Of a DNA stretch of 64,000 nt, positions 37,507-50,039 are shown one piece after another. Source of the stretch: Ariolimax columbianus (taxonomy: Eukaryota; Mollusca; Gastropoda; Stylommatophora; Arionidae); contig JAVGWX010000025.1 in the NCBI GenBank assembly GCA_036924085.1, positions 27,207,988-27,271,987 on the forward strand. The letters are read 5' to 3'. Below the pieces are notes generated by a model. That model made no database searches. It was not told the origin of the DNA and saw only the letters and a list, made by a program, of their open reading frames with translations. Numbering within the stretch: the stretch's first letter is position 1; every line of letters begins with the position of its first letter. The position numbers and the translations under genes are program-made.

Positions 37507-37867
37507 CTGCCTCTGGGACTCTGCCTCTGGGACTGGGACTCTGCCTCTGGGACTCTGCCTCTGGGACTCTGCCTCTGGGACTCTGCCTCTGGGACTCTGC
37601 CTCTGGGACTGGGACTCTGCCTCTGGGACTCTGCCTCTGGGACTCTGCCTCTGGGACTCTGCCTCTGGGACTGGGACTCTGCCTCTGGGACTCTGCCTCT
37701 GGGACTCTGCCTCTGGGACTCTGCCTCTGGGACTCTACCTCTGGGACTCTGCCTCTGGGACTCTGCCTCTGGGACTCTGCCTCTGGGACTGCCTCTGGGA
37801 CTCTGCCTCTGGGACTCTGCCTCTGGGACTCTGCCTCTGGGACTGGGACTCTGCCTCTGGGACTCTG
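37502..37867 (+). repeat. 366-bp local tandem duplication, first copy
   Basis: CCACTCTGCC occurs at 37502 and again at 37868, each followed by two GGGACTGGGAC units and a CTCTACC unit in the same order. The neighbouring HOR copy (34307-36698) has only one such segment, so this is a private gain in copy b. Confidence 0.85.
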
Positions 37868-38247
37868 CCACTCTGCCTCTGGGACTCTGCCTCTGGGACT
37901 GGGACTCTGCCTCTGGGACTCTGCCTCTGGGACTCTGCCTCTGGGACTCTGCCTCTGGGACTCTGCCTCTGGGACTGGGACTCTGCCTCTGGGACTCTGC
38001 CTCTGGGACTCTGCCTCTGGGACTCTGCCTCTGGGACTCTGCCTCTGGGACTGGGACTCTGCCTCTGGGACTCTGCCTCTGGGACTCTGCCTCTGGGACT
38101 CTGCCTCTGGGACTCTACCTCTGGGACTCTGCCTCTGGGACTCTGCCTCTGGGACTCTGCCTCTGGGACTCTGCCTCTGGGACTCTGCCTCTGGGACTCT
38201 GCCTCTGGGACTCTGGGACTCTGCCTCTGGGACTCTGCTTCTGGGAC
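37868..38247 (+). repeat. 366-bp local tandem duplication, second copy
   Basis: This is the second copy of the segment at 37502. The CTCTACC marker sits 380 bp after its partner rather than 366, a difference of one 14-bp unit. Confidence 0.8.
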
Positions 38248-39414
38248 TCTGGGACTCTGCCTCTGGGACTCTGCTTCTGGGACTCTGCCTCTGGGACTCT
38301 GCCTCTGGGACTCTGCCTCTGGGACTCTGCCTCTGGGACTCTGCCTCTGGGACTCTGCCTCTGGGACTCTGCCTCTGGGACTCTTGCCTCTGGGACTCTG
38401 CCTCTGGGACTCTGCCTCTGGGACTCTGCCTCTGGGACTCTGCCTCTGGGACTCTACCTCTGGGACTCTGCCTCTGGGACTCTGCCTCTGGGACCCTGCC
38501 TCTGGGACTCTGCCTCTGGGACTCTTGCCTCTGGGACTCTGCCTCTGGGACTCTGCCTCTGGGACTCTGCCTCTGGGACTCTGCCTCTGGGACTCTGCCT
38601 CTGGGACTCTGCCTCTGGGACTCTGCCTCTGGGACTCTGCTTCTGGGACTCTGGGACTCTGCCTCTGGGACTCTGCTTCTGGGACTCTGCCTCTGGGACT
38701 CTGCCTCTGGGACTCTGCCTCTGGGACTCTGCCTCTGGGACTCTGCCTCTGGGACTCTGCCTCTGGGACTCTGCCTCTGGGACTCTGCCTCTGGGACTCT
38801 GCCTCTGGGACTCTGCCTCTGGGACTCTGCCACTCTGCCTTTGGGACTCTGCCTCTGGGACTCTGCCTCTGGGACTGGGACTCTGCCTCTGGGACTCTGC
38901 CTCTGGGACTCTGCCTCTGGGACTCTGCCTCTGGGACTCTGCCTCTGGGACTGGGACTCTGCCTCTGGGACTCTGCCTCTGGGACTCTGCCTCTGGGACT
39001 CTGCCTCTGGGACTCTGCCTCTGGGACTGGGACTCTGCCTCTGGGACTCTGCCTCTGGGACTCTGCCTCTGGGACTCTGCCTCTGGGACTCTACCTCTGG
39101 GACTCTGCCTCTGGGACTCTGCCTCTGGGACTCTGCCTCTGGGACTCTGCCTCTGGGACTCTGCCTCTGGGACTCTGCCTCTGGGACTCTGGGACTCTGC
39201 CTCTGGGACTCTGCCTCTGGGACTCTGCCTCTGGGACTCTGCTTCTGGGACTCTAGGACTCTGCCTCTGGGACTCTGCTTCTGGGACTCTGCCTCTGGGA
39301 CTGCCTCTGGGACTCTGCCTCTGGGACTCTGCTTCTGGGACTCTGGGACTCTGCCTCTGGGACTCTGCTTCTGGGACTCTACCTCTGGGACTCTGCCTCT
39401 GGGACTCTGCCTCT

Positions 39415-39618
39415 GTGACTCTGCCTCTGGGACTCTGCCTCTGGGACTCTGCCTCTGGGACTCTTCCTCTGGGACTATGCCTCTGGGACTCTGCCTCTGG
39501 GACTCTGCCTCTGGGACTCTGCCTCTGGGACTGGGACTCTGCCTCTGGGACTCTGCCTCTGGGACTCTGCCTCTGGGACTCTGCCTCTGGGACTCTACCT
39601 CTGGGACTCTGCCTCTGA
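39415..39618 (+). repeat. Cassette P, CTTCC subtype
   Basis: Opens HOR block 6 copy c. A GCCACTGGG unit near 39663 follows it and is not seen after its sister copies. Confidence 0.9.
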
Positions 39619-40092
39619 CTCTGCCTCTGGGACTCTGCCTCTGGGACTCTGCCTCTGGCTCTGCCACTGGGACTCTGCCTCTGGGACTCTGCCTCTGGGA
39701 CTCTGCCTCTGGGACTCTGCCTCTGGGACTCTGCCTCTGGGACTCTGCCTCTGGGACTCTACCTCTGGGACTCTTCCTCTGGGGCTCTGCCTCCGGGACT
39801 CTGCCTCTGGGACTCTGCCTCTGGGACTCTGCCTCTGGGACTCTGCCTCTGGGACTCTGCCTCTGGGACTCTGCCTCTGGGACTCTGCCTCTGGGACTCT
39901 GCCTCTGGGACTCTGCCTCTGGGACTCTACCTCTGGGACTCTGCCTCTGGGACTCTGCCTCTGGGACTCTGCCTCTGGGACTCTGCCTCTGGGACTCTGC
40001 CTCTGGGACTGGGACTCTGCCTCTGGGACTCTGCCTCTGGGACTGCCTCTGGGACTCTGCCTCTGGGACTCTACCTCTGGGACTCTGCCTCT

Positions 40093-40222
40093 GGCTCTAC
40101 CTCTGGGACTCTGCCTCTGGGACTCTGCCTCTGGGACTCTGCCTCTGGGACTCTGCCTCTGGGACTCTGCCTCTGGGACTCTGCCTCTGGGACTGGGACT
40201 CTGCCTCTGGGACTCTGCCACT
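40093..40222 (+). repeat. Cassette Q, last complete copy
   Basis: CCACTCTGCC at 40218, exactly 2,716 bp after its sister at 37502. Confidence 0.88.
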
Positions 40223-41177
40223 CTGCCTCTGGGACTCTGCCTCTGGGACTGGGACTCTGCCTCTGGGACTCTGCCTCTGGGACTCTGCCTCTGGGACTCT
40301 GCCTCTGGGACTCTGCCTCTGGGACTGGGACTCTGCCTCTGGGACTCTGCCTCTGGGACTCTGCCTCTGGGACTCTGCCTCTGGGACTCTGCCTCTGGGA
40401 CTGGGACTCTGCCTCTGGGACTCTGCCTCTGGGACTCTGCCTCTGGGACTCTGCCTCTGGGACTCTACCTCTGGGACTCTGCCTCTGGGACTCTGCCTCT
40501 GGGACTCTGCCTCTGGGACTCTGCCTCTGGGACTCTGCCTCTGGGACTCTGCCTCTGGGACTCTGGGACTCTGCCTCTGGGACTCTGCTTCTGGGACTCT
40601 GGGACTCTGCCTCTGGGACTCTGCTTCTGGGACTCTGCCTCTGGGACTCTGCCTCTGGGACTCTGCCTCTGGGACTCTGCCTCTGGGACTCTGCCTCTGG
40701 GACTCTGCCTCTGGGACTCTTGCCTCTGGGACTCTGCCTCTGGGACTCTGCCTCTGGGACTCTGCCTCTGGGACTCTGCCTCTGGGACTCTGCCTCTGGG
40801 ACTCTGCCTCTGGGACTCTGCCTCTGGGACTCTGCCTCTGGGACTCTGCCTCTGGGACTCTGCCTCTGGGACTGGGACTCTGCCTCTGGGACTCTGCCTC
40901 TGGGACTCTGCCTCTGGGACTCTGCCTCTGGGACTCTGCCTCTGGCTCTGCCTCTGGGACTCTGCCTCTGGGATTCTGCCTCTGGGACTCTGCTTCTGGG
41001 ACTCTGGGACTCTGCCTTTGGGACTATGCCTCTGGGACTGCCTCTGGCTCTGCCTCTGGGACTCTGCCTCTGGGACTCTGCCTCTGGGACTCTGCTTCTG
41101 GGACTCTGGGACTCTGCCTCTGGGACTCTGCTTCTGGGACTCTGCCTCTGGGACTCTGCCTCTGGGACTCTGCCTCT

Positions 41178-41381
41178 GTGACTCTGCCTCTGAGACTCTG
41201 CCTCTGGGACTCTGCCTCTGGGACTCTGCCTCTGGGACTATGCCTCTGGGACTCTGCCTCTGGGACTCTGCCTCTGGGACTCTGCCTCTGGGACTGGGAC
41301 TCTGCCTCTGGGACTCTGCCTCTGGGACTCTGCCTCTGGGACTCTGCCTCTGGGACTCTACCTCTGGGACTCTGCCTCTGA
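41178..41381 (+). repeat. Cassette P, CTGCC subtype
   Basis: Has a private CTGAGAC substitution in its second unit, near 41191. Confidence 0.87.
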
Positions 41382-44300
41382 CTCTGCCTCTGGGACTCTG
41401 CCTCTGGGACTCTGCCTCTGGCTCTGCCTCTGGGACTCTGCCTCTGGGACTCTGCCTCTGGGACTCTGCCTCTGGGACTCTGCCTCTGGGACTCTGCCTC
41501 TGGGACTCTGCCTCTGGGACTCTACCTCTGGGACTCTTCCTCTGGGGCTCTGCCTCCGGGACTCTGCCTCTGGGACTCTGCCTCCGGGACTCTGCCTCTG
41601 GGACTCTGCCTCTGGGACTCTGCCTCTGGGACTCTGCCTCTGGGACTCTGCCTCTGGGACTCTGCCTCTGGGACTCTGCCTCTGGGACTCTGCTTCTGGG
41701 ACTGGGACTCTGCCTCTGGGACTCTGCCTCTGGGACTCTGCCTCTGGGACTCTGCCTCTGGGACTCTGCCTCTGGGACTCTGCCTCTGGGACTCTGCCTC
41801 TGGGACTCTGCCTCTGGGACTCTACCTCTGGGACTCTGCCTCTGGGACTCAGCCTCTGGGACTCTGCCTCTGGGACTCTGCCTCTGGGACTCTGCCTCTG
41901 GGACTGGGACTCTGCCTCTGGGACTCTGCCTCTGGGACTGCCTCTGGGACTCTGCCTCTGGGACTCTACCAATGGGACTCTGCCTCTGGCTCTACCTCTG
42001 GGACTCTGCCTCTGGGACTCTGCCTCTGGGACTCTGCCTCTGGGACTCTGCCTCTGGGACTCTGCCTCTGGGACTGGGACTCTGCCTCTGGGACTCTGCC
42101 TCTGGGACTCTGCCTCTGGGACTCTGCCTCTGGGACTGGGACTCTGCCTCTGGGACTCTGCCTCTGGGACTCTGCCTCTGGGACTCTGCCTCTGGGACTC
42201 TACCTCTGGGACTCTGCCTCTGGGACTCTGCCTCTGGGACTCTGCCTCTGGGACTCTGCCTCTGGGACTCTGCCTCTGGGACTCTGCCTCTGGGACTCTG
42301 TGACTCTGCCTCTGGGACTCTGCCTCTGGGACTCTGCCTCTGGGACTCTGCTTCTGGGACTCTGGGACTCTGCCTCTGGGACTCTGCTTCTGGGACTCTG
42401 CCTCTGGGACTCTGCCTCTGGGACTCTGCCTCTGGGACTCTGCCTCTGGGACTCTGCCTCTGGGACTCTGCCTCTGGGACTCTTGCCTCTGGGACTCTGC
42501 CTCTGGGACTCTGCCTCTGGGACTCTGCCTCTGGGACTCTGCCTCTGGGACTCTGCCTCTGGGACTCTGCCTCTGGGACTCTGCCTCTGGGACTCTGCCT
42601 CTGGGACTGGGACTCTGCCTCTGGGACTCTGCCTCTGGGACTCTGCCTCTGGGACTCTGCCTCTGGGACTCTGCCTCTGGGACTCTGCCTCTGGGACTCT
42701 GCCTCTGGCTCTGCCTCTGGGACTCTGCCTCTGGGACTCTGCCTCTGGGACTCTGCTTCTGGGACTCTGCCTCTGGGACTCTGCCTCTGGGACTCTGCCT
42801 CTGGGACTCTGCCTCTGGGACTCTGCCTCTGGGACTCTGCCTCTGGGACTCTGGGACTCTGCCTCTGGGACTCTGCTTCTGGGACTCTGCCTCTGGGACT
42901 CTGCCTCTGGGACTCTGCCTCTGGGACTCTGCCTCTGGGACTCTGCTTCTGGGACTCTGGGACTCTGCCTCTGGGACTCTGCTTCTGGGACTCTGCCTCT
43001 GGGACTCTGCCTCTGGGACTCTGCCTCTGGGACTCTGCCTCTGGGACTCTGCCTCTGGGACTCTGCCTCTGGGACTCTGCCTCTGGGACTCTTGCCTCTG
43101 GGACTCTGCCTCTGGGACTCTGCCTCTGGGACTCTGCCTCTGGGACTCTGCCTCTGGGACTCTGCCTCTGGGACTGGGACTCTGCCTCTGGGACTCTGCC
43201 TCTGGGACTCTGCCTCTGGGACTGGGACTCTGCCTCTGGGACTCTGCCTCTGGGACTCTGCCTCTGGGACTCTGCCTCTGGGACTCTACCTCTGGGACTC
43301 TGCCTCTGGGACTCTGCCTCTGGGACTCTGCCTCTGGGACTCTGCCTCTGGGACTCTGCCTCTGGGACTCTGCCTCTGGGACTCTGGGACTCTGCCTTTG
43401 GGACTCTGCCTCTGGGACTCTGGGACTCTGCCTCTGGGACTCTGCCTCTGGGACTCTCTCTGGGACTCTGCCTCTGGGACTCTGCCTCTGGGACTGGGAC
43501 TCTGCCTCTGGGACTCTGCCTCTGGGACTCTGCCTCTGGGACTCTGCCTCTGAAACTCTGCCTCTGGGACTGGGACTCTGCCTCTGGGACTCTGCCTCTG
43601 GGACTCTGCCTCTAGGACTCTGCCTCTGGGACTCTGCCTCTGGGACTCTGCCTCTGGGACTCTGCCTCTGGGACTCTGCCTCTGGGACTCTACCTCTGGG
43701 ACTCTGCCTCTGGGACTCTGCCTCTGGGACTCTGCCTCTGGGACTCTGCCTCTGGGACTCTGCCTCTGGGACTCTGCCTCTGGGACTGGGACTCTTCCTC
43801 TGGCTCTGCCTCTGGGACTCTGCCTCTGGGACTCTGCCTCTGGGACTCTGCCTCTGGGACTCTGCCTCTGGGACTCTGCCTCTGGGACTCTGCCTCTGGG
43901 ACTCTGGGACTCTGCCTCTGGGACTCTGCCTCTGGGACTCTGCCTCTGGGACTCTGCTTCTGGGACTCTGGGACTCTGCCTCTGGGACTCTGCCTCTGGG
44001 ACTCTGCTTCTGGGACTCTGCCTCTGGGACTCTGCTTCTGGGACTCTGCCTCTGGGACTCTGCTTCTGGGACTCTGCCTCTGGGACTCTGCCTCTGGGAC
44101 TCTGCCTCTGGGACTCTGCCTCTGGGACTCTGCCTCTGGGACTCTGCCTCTGGGACTCTGGGACTCTGCCTCTGGGACTCTGCTTCTGGGACTCTGCCTC
44201 TGGGACTCTGCCTCTGGGACTCTGCCTCTGGGACTCTGCCTCTGGGACTCTGCTTCTGGGACTCTGGGACTCTGCCTCTGGGACTCTGCTTCTGGGACTC

Positions 44301-45559
44301 TGCCTCTGGGACTCTGCCTCTGGGACTCTGCCTCTGGGACTCTGCCTCTGGGACTCTGCCTCTGGGACTCTGCCTCTGGGACTCTTGCCTCTGGGACTCT
44401 GCCTCTGGGACTCTGCCTCTGGGACTCTGCCTCTGGGACTCTGCCTCTGGGACTCTGCCTCTGGGACTGGGACTCTGCCTCTGGGACTCTGCCTCTGGGA
44501 CTCTGCCTCTGGGACTGGGACTCTGCCTCTGGGACTCTGCCTCTGGGACTCTGCCTCTGGGACTCTGCCTCTGAGACTCTACCTCTGGGACTCTGCCTCT
44601 GGGACTCTGCCTCTGGGACTCTGCCTCTTGGACTCTGCCTCTGGGACTCTGCCTCTGGGACTCTGCCTCTGGGACTCTGGGACTCTGCCTTTGGGACTCT
44701 GCCTCTGGGACTCTGGGACTCTGCCTCTGGGACTCTGCCTCTGGGACTCTGCCTCTGGGACTCTGCCTCTGGGACTCTGCCTCTGGGACTGGGACTCTGC
44801 CTCTGGGACTCTGCCTCTGGGACTCTGCCTCTGAAACTCTGCCTCTGGGACTGGGACTCTGCCTCTGGGACTCTGCCTCTGGGACTCTGCCTCTGGGACT
44901 CTGCCTCTGGGACTCTGCCTCTGGGACTCTGCCTCTGGGAATCTGCCTCTGGGACTCTACCTCTGGGACTCTGCCTCTGGGACTCTGCCTCTGGGACTCT
45001 GCCTCTGGGACTCTGCCTCTGGGACTCTGCCTCTGGGACTCTGCCTCTGGGACTGGGACTCTGCCTCTGGCTCTGCCTCTGGGACTCTGCCTCTGGGACT
45101 CTGCCTCTGGGACTCTGCCTCTGGGACTCTGCCTCTGGGACTCTGGGACTCTGCCTCTGGGACTCTGCCTCTGGGACTCTGCCTCTGGGACTCTGCTTCT
45201 GGGACTCTGGGACTCTGCCTCTGGGACTCTGCCTCTGGGACTCTGCTTCTGGGACTCTGCCTCTGGGACTCTGCTTCTGGGACTCTGCCTCTGGGACTCT
45301 GCCTCTGGGACTCTGCCTCTGGGACTCTGCCTCTGGGACTCTGCCTCTGGGACTCTGCCTCTGGGACTCTGCCTCTGGGACTCTGCCTCTGGGACTCTGC
45401 CTCTGGGACTCTTGCCTCTGGGGCTCTGCCTCTGGGACTCTGCCTCTGGGACTCTGCCTCTGGGACTCTGCCTCTGGGGCTCTGCTTCTGGGACTCTGCC
45501 TCTGAGACTCTGCTTCTGGGACTCTGCCTCTGGGACTCTGCCTCTGGGACTCTGCCTCT

Positions 45560-45763
45560 GTGACTCTGCCTCTGGGACTCTGCCTCTGGGACTCTGCCTC
45601 TGGGACTCTGCCTCTGGGACTATGCCTCTGGGACTCTGCCTCTGGGACTCTGCCTCTGGGACTCTGCCTCTGGGACTGGGACTCTGCCTCTAGGACTCTG
45701 CCTCTGGGACTCTGCCTCTGGGACTCTGCCTCTGGGACTCTACCTCTGGGACTCTGCCTCTGA
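45560..45763 (+). repeat. Cassette P, last copy in the window
   Basis: CTGCC subtype with a private CTCTAGGAC near 45691. I found no P cassette to the right of this one. Confidence 0.9.
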
Positions 45764-47902
45764 CTCTGCCTCTGGGACTCTGCCTCTGGGACTCTGCCTC
45801 TGGCTCTGCCTCTGGGACTCTGCCTCTGGGACTCTGCCTCTGGGACTCTGCCTCTGGGACTCTGCCTCTGGGACTCTGCCTCTGGGACTCTGCCTCTGGG
45901 ACTCTACCTCTGGGACTCTTCCTCTGGGGCTCTGCCTCCGGGACTCTGCCTCTGGAACTCTGCCTCCGGGACTCTGCCTCTGGGACTCTGCCTCTGGGAC
46001 TCTGCCTCTGGGACTCTGCCTCTGGGACTCTGCCTCTGGGACTCTGCCTCTGGGACTCTGCCTCTGGGACTCTGCCTCTGGGACTGGGACTCTGCCTCTG
46101 GGACTCTGCCTCTGGGACTCTGCCTCTGGGACTCTGCCTCTGGGACTCTACCTCTGGGACTCTTCCTCTGGGGCTCTGCCTCCGGGACTCTGCCTCTGGG
46201 ACTCTGCCTCTGGGACTCTGCCTCTGGGACTCTGCCTCTGGGACTGGGACTCTGCCTCTGGGACTCTGCCTCTGGGACTCTGCCTCTGGGACTCTGCCTC
46301 TGGGACTCTACCTCTGGGACTCTTCCTCTGGGGCTCTGCCTCCGGGACTCTGCCTCTGGAACTCTGCCTCCGGGACTCTGCCTCTGGGACTCTGCCTCTG
46401 GGACTCTGCCTCTGGGACTCTGCCTCTGGGACTCTGCCTCTGGGACTCTGCCTCTGGGACTCTGCCTCTGGGACTCTGCCTCTGGGACTGGGACTCTGCC
46501 TCTGGGACTCTGCCTCTGGGACTCTGCCTCTGGGACTCTGCCTCTGGGACTCTGCCTCTGGGACTCTGCCTCTGGGACTCTGCCTCTGGGACTCTGCCTC
46601 TGGGACTCTACCTCTGGGACTCTGCCTCTGGGACTCTGCCTCTGGGACCCTGCCTCTGGGACTCTGCCTCTGGGACTCTTGCCTCTGGGACTCTGCCTCT
46701 GGGACTCTGCCTCTGGGACTCTGCCTCTGGGACTCTGCCTCTGGGACTCTGCCTCTGGGACTCTGCCTCTGGGACTCTGCCTCTGGGACTCTGCTTCTGG
46801 GACTGGGACTCTGCCTCTGGGACTCTGCTTCTGGGACTCTGCCTCTGGGACTCTGCCTCTGGGACTCTGCCTCTGGGACTCTGCCTCTGGGACTCTGCCT
46901 CTGGGACTCTGCCTCTGGGACTCTGCCTCTGGGACTCTACCTCTGGGACTCTGCCTCTGGGACTCTGCCTCTGGGACTCTGCCTCTGGGACTTTACCTCT
47001 GGGACTCTGCCTCTGGGACTGGGACTCTGCCTCTGGGACTCTGCCACTCTGCCTCTGGGACTCTGCCTCTGGGACTCTGCCTCTGGGACTGGGACTCTGC
47101 CTCTGGGACTCTGCCTCTGGGACTCTGCCTCTGGGACTCTGCCTCTGGGACTCTGCCTCTGGGACTGGGACTCTGCCTCTGGGACTCTGCCTCTGGGACT
47201 CTGCCTCTGGGACTCTGCCTCTGGGACTCTGCCTCTGGGACTGGGACCCTGCCTCTGGGACTCTGCCTCTGGGACTCTGCCTCTGGGACTCTGCCTCTGG
47301 GACTCTGCCTCTGGGACTCTGCCTCTGGGACTCTGCCTCTGGGACTCTGCCTCTGGGACTCTGCCTCTGGGACTCTGGGACTCTGCCTCTGGGACTCTGC
47401 CTCTGGGACTCTGCTTCTGGGACTCTGGGACTCTGCCTCTGGGACTCTGCTTCTGGGACTCTGCCTCTGGGACTCTGCCTCTGGGACTCTGCCTCTGGGA
47501 CTCTGCCTCTGGGACTCTGCCTCTGGGACTGGGACTCTGCCTCTGGGACTCTGCCTCTGGGACTCTGCCTCTGGGACTCTGCCTCTGGGACTCTGCCTCT
47601 GGGACTCTGCCTCTGGGACTCTGCCTCTGGGACTCTGCCTCTGGGACTCTGCCTCTGGGACTCTGCCTCTGGCTCTGCCTCTGGGACTCTGCCTCTGGGA
47701 CTCTGCCTCTGGGACTCTGCTTCTGGGACATTTCCTCTGGGACTCTGCCTCTGGGACTCTGCCTCTGGGACTCTGCCTCTGGGACTCTGCCTCTGGGACT
47801 CTGCCTCTGGGACTCTGGGACTCTGCCTCTGGGACTCTGCTTCTGGGACTCTGCCTCTGGGACTCTGCCTCTGGGACTCTACCTCTGGGACTCTGCCTCT
47901 GA
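45764..47902 (+). repeat. HOR block 7, copy a (2,139 bp)
   Basis: Four markers recur at a shift of exactly 2,139: CTGGGGCTC 45926/48065 and 46330/48469, CTCTTGCC 46679/48818, and the CTGACTC stop-forming unit 45763/47902. The rare GGACATTTCC is at 47729 and 49866 (shift 2,137). Paired CTCCGG units with CTGGAACTC between them are characteristic of this block. Confidence 0.92.
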
Positions 47903-50039
47903 CTCTGCCTCTGGGACTCTGCCTCTGGGACTCTGCCTCTGGCTCTGCCTCTGGGACTCTGCCTCTGGGACTCTGCCTCTGGGACTCTGCCTCTGGGACT
48001 CTGCCTCTGGGACTCTGCCTCTGGGACTCTGCCTCTGGGACTCTACCTCTGGGACTCTTCCTCTGGGGCTCTGCCTCCGGGACTCTGCCTCTGGAACTCT
48101 GCCTCCGGGACTCTGCCTCTGGGACTCTGCCTCTGGGACTCTGCCTCTGGGACTCTGCCTCTGGGACTCTGCCTCTGGGACTCTGCCTCTGGGACTCTGC
48201 CTCTGGGACTCTGCCTCTGGGACTGGGACTCTGCCTCTGGGACTCTGCCTCTGGGACTCTGCCTCTGGGACTCTGCCTCTGGGACTCTACCTCTGGGACT
48301 CTTCCTCTGGGGCTCTGCCTCCGGGACTCTGCCTCTGGGACTCTGCCTCTGGGACTCTGCCTCTGGGACTCTGCCTCTGGGACTGGGACTCTGCCTCTGG
48401 GACTCTGCCTCTGGGACTCTGCCTCTGGGACTCTGCCTCTGGGACTCTACCTCTGGGACTCTTCCTCTGGGGCTCTGCCTCCGGGACTCTGCCTCTGGAA
48501 CTCTGCCTCCGGGACTCTGCCTCTGGGACTCTGCCTCTGGGACTCTGCCTCTGGGACTCTGCCTCTGGGACTCTGCCTCTGGGACTCTGCCTCTGGGACT
48601 CTGCCTCTGGGACTCTGCCTCTGGGACTGGGACTCTGCCTCTGGGACTCTGCCTCTGGGACTCTGCCTCTGGGACTCTGCCTCTGGGACTCTGCCTCTGG
48701 GACTCTGCCTCTGGGACTCTGCCTCTGGGACTCTGCCTCTGGGACTCTACCTCTGGGACTCTGCCTCTGGGACTCTGCCTCTGGGACCCTGCCTCTGGGA
48801 CTCTGCCTCTGGGACTCTTGCCTCTGGGACTCTACCTCTGGGACTCTGCCTCTGGGACTCTGCCTCTGGGACTCTGCCTCTGGGACTCTGCCTCTGGGAC
48901 TCTGCCTCTGGGACTCTGCCTCTGGGACTCTGCTTCTGGGACTCTGGGACTCTGCCTCTGGGACTCTGCTTCTGGGACTCTGCCTCTGGGACTCTGCCTC
49001 TGGGACTCTGCCTCTGGGACTCTGCCTCTGGGACTCTGCCTCTGGGACTCTGCCTCTGGGACTCTGCCTCTGGGACTCTACCTCTGGGACTCTGCCTCTG
49101 GGACTCTGCCTCTGGGACTCTGCCTCTGGGACTCTGCCTCTGGGACTCTGCCTCTGGGACTGGGACTCTGCCTCTGGGACTCTGCCACTCTGCCTCTGGG
49201 ACTCTGCCTCTGGGACTCTGCCTCTGGGACTGGGACTCTGCCTCTGGGACTCTGCCTCTGGGACTCTGCCTCTGGGACTCTGCCTCTGGGACTGCCTCTG
49301 GGACTGGGACTCTGCCTCTGGGACTCTGCCTCTGGGACTCTGCCTCTGGGACTCTGCCTCTGGGACTCTGCCTCTGGGACTGGGACCCTGCCTCTGGGAC
49401 TCTGCCTCTGGGACTCTGCCTCTGGGACTCTGCCTCTGGGACTCTACCTCTGGGACTCTGCCTCTGGGACTCTGCCTCTGGGACTCTGCCTCTGGGACTC
49501 TGCCTCTGGGACTCTGCCTCTGGGACTCTGCCTCTGGGACTCTGGGACTCTGCCTCTGGGACTCTGCCTCTGGGACTCTGCCTCTGGGACTCTGCTTCTG
49601 GGACTCTGGGACTCTGCCTCTGGGACTCTGCTTCTGGGACTCTGCCTCTGGGACTCTGCCTCTGGGACTCTGCCTCTGGGACTCTGCCTCTGGGACTCTG
49701 CCTCTGGGACTGGGACTCTGCCTCTGGGACTCTGCCTCTGGGACTCTGCCTCTGGGACTCTGCCTCTGGGACTCTGCCTCTGGGACTCTGCCTCTGGGAC
49801 TCTGCCTCTGGCTCTGCCTCTGGGACTCTGCCTCTGGGACTCTGCCTCTGGGACTGCTTCTGGGACATTTCCTCTGGGACTCTGCCTCTGGGACTCTGCC
49901 TCTGGGACTCTGCCTCTGGGACTCTGCCTCTGGGACTCTGCCTCTGGGACTCTGGGACTCTGCCTCTGGGACTCTGCTTCTGGGACTCTGCCTCTGGGAC
50001 TCTGCCTCTGGGACTCTGCCTCTGGGACTCTGCCTCTGG
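47903..50039 (+). repeat. HOR block 7, copy b
   Basis: This is the tandem partner of 45764-47902. A two-base difference before GGACATTTCC (GACTGCTTC in place of GACTCTGCTTC near 49854) accounts for the 2,137 shift at its end. CTCCGG units in this copy, near 48.5 kb, are the last I found before a single one at about 63,355. Confidence 0.9.

Larger units (their letters stand above)
36699..39414 (+). repeat. HOR block 6, copy b (2,716 bp)
   Basis: It repeats copy a with a shift of 2,322 at the Q cassette, 2,688 at the CTCTTGCC units (35696/38384) and 2,716 at CTCTAGGAC (36538/39254). The jump from 2,322 to 2,688 is exactly the 366-bp internal duplication seen at 37502; the further 28 bp is two units. 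Confidence 0.88.
39415..41177 (+). repeat. HOR block 6, copy c (1,763 bp, partial)
   Basis: It starts with a P cassette and carries Q at 40093, exactly 2,716 bp after the Q at 37377. It lacks the GACCCTG and CTCTAGGAC markers of copies a and b, and from about 40.7 kb it takes on markers like those of 14.9-15.7 kb (CTCTTGCC, GATTCTGCC, CTTTGGG). It therefore looks like a junction of two block types. Confidence 0.75.
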
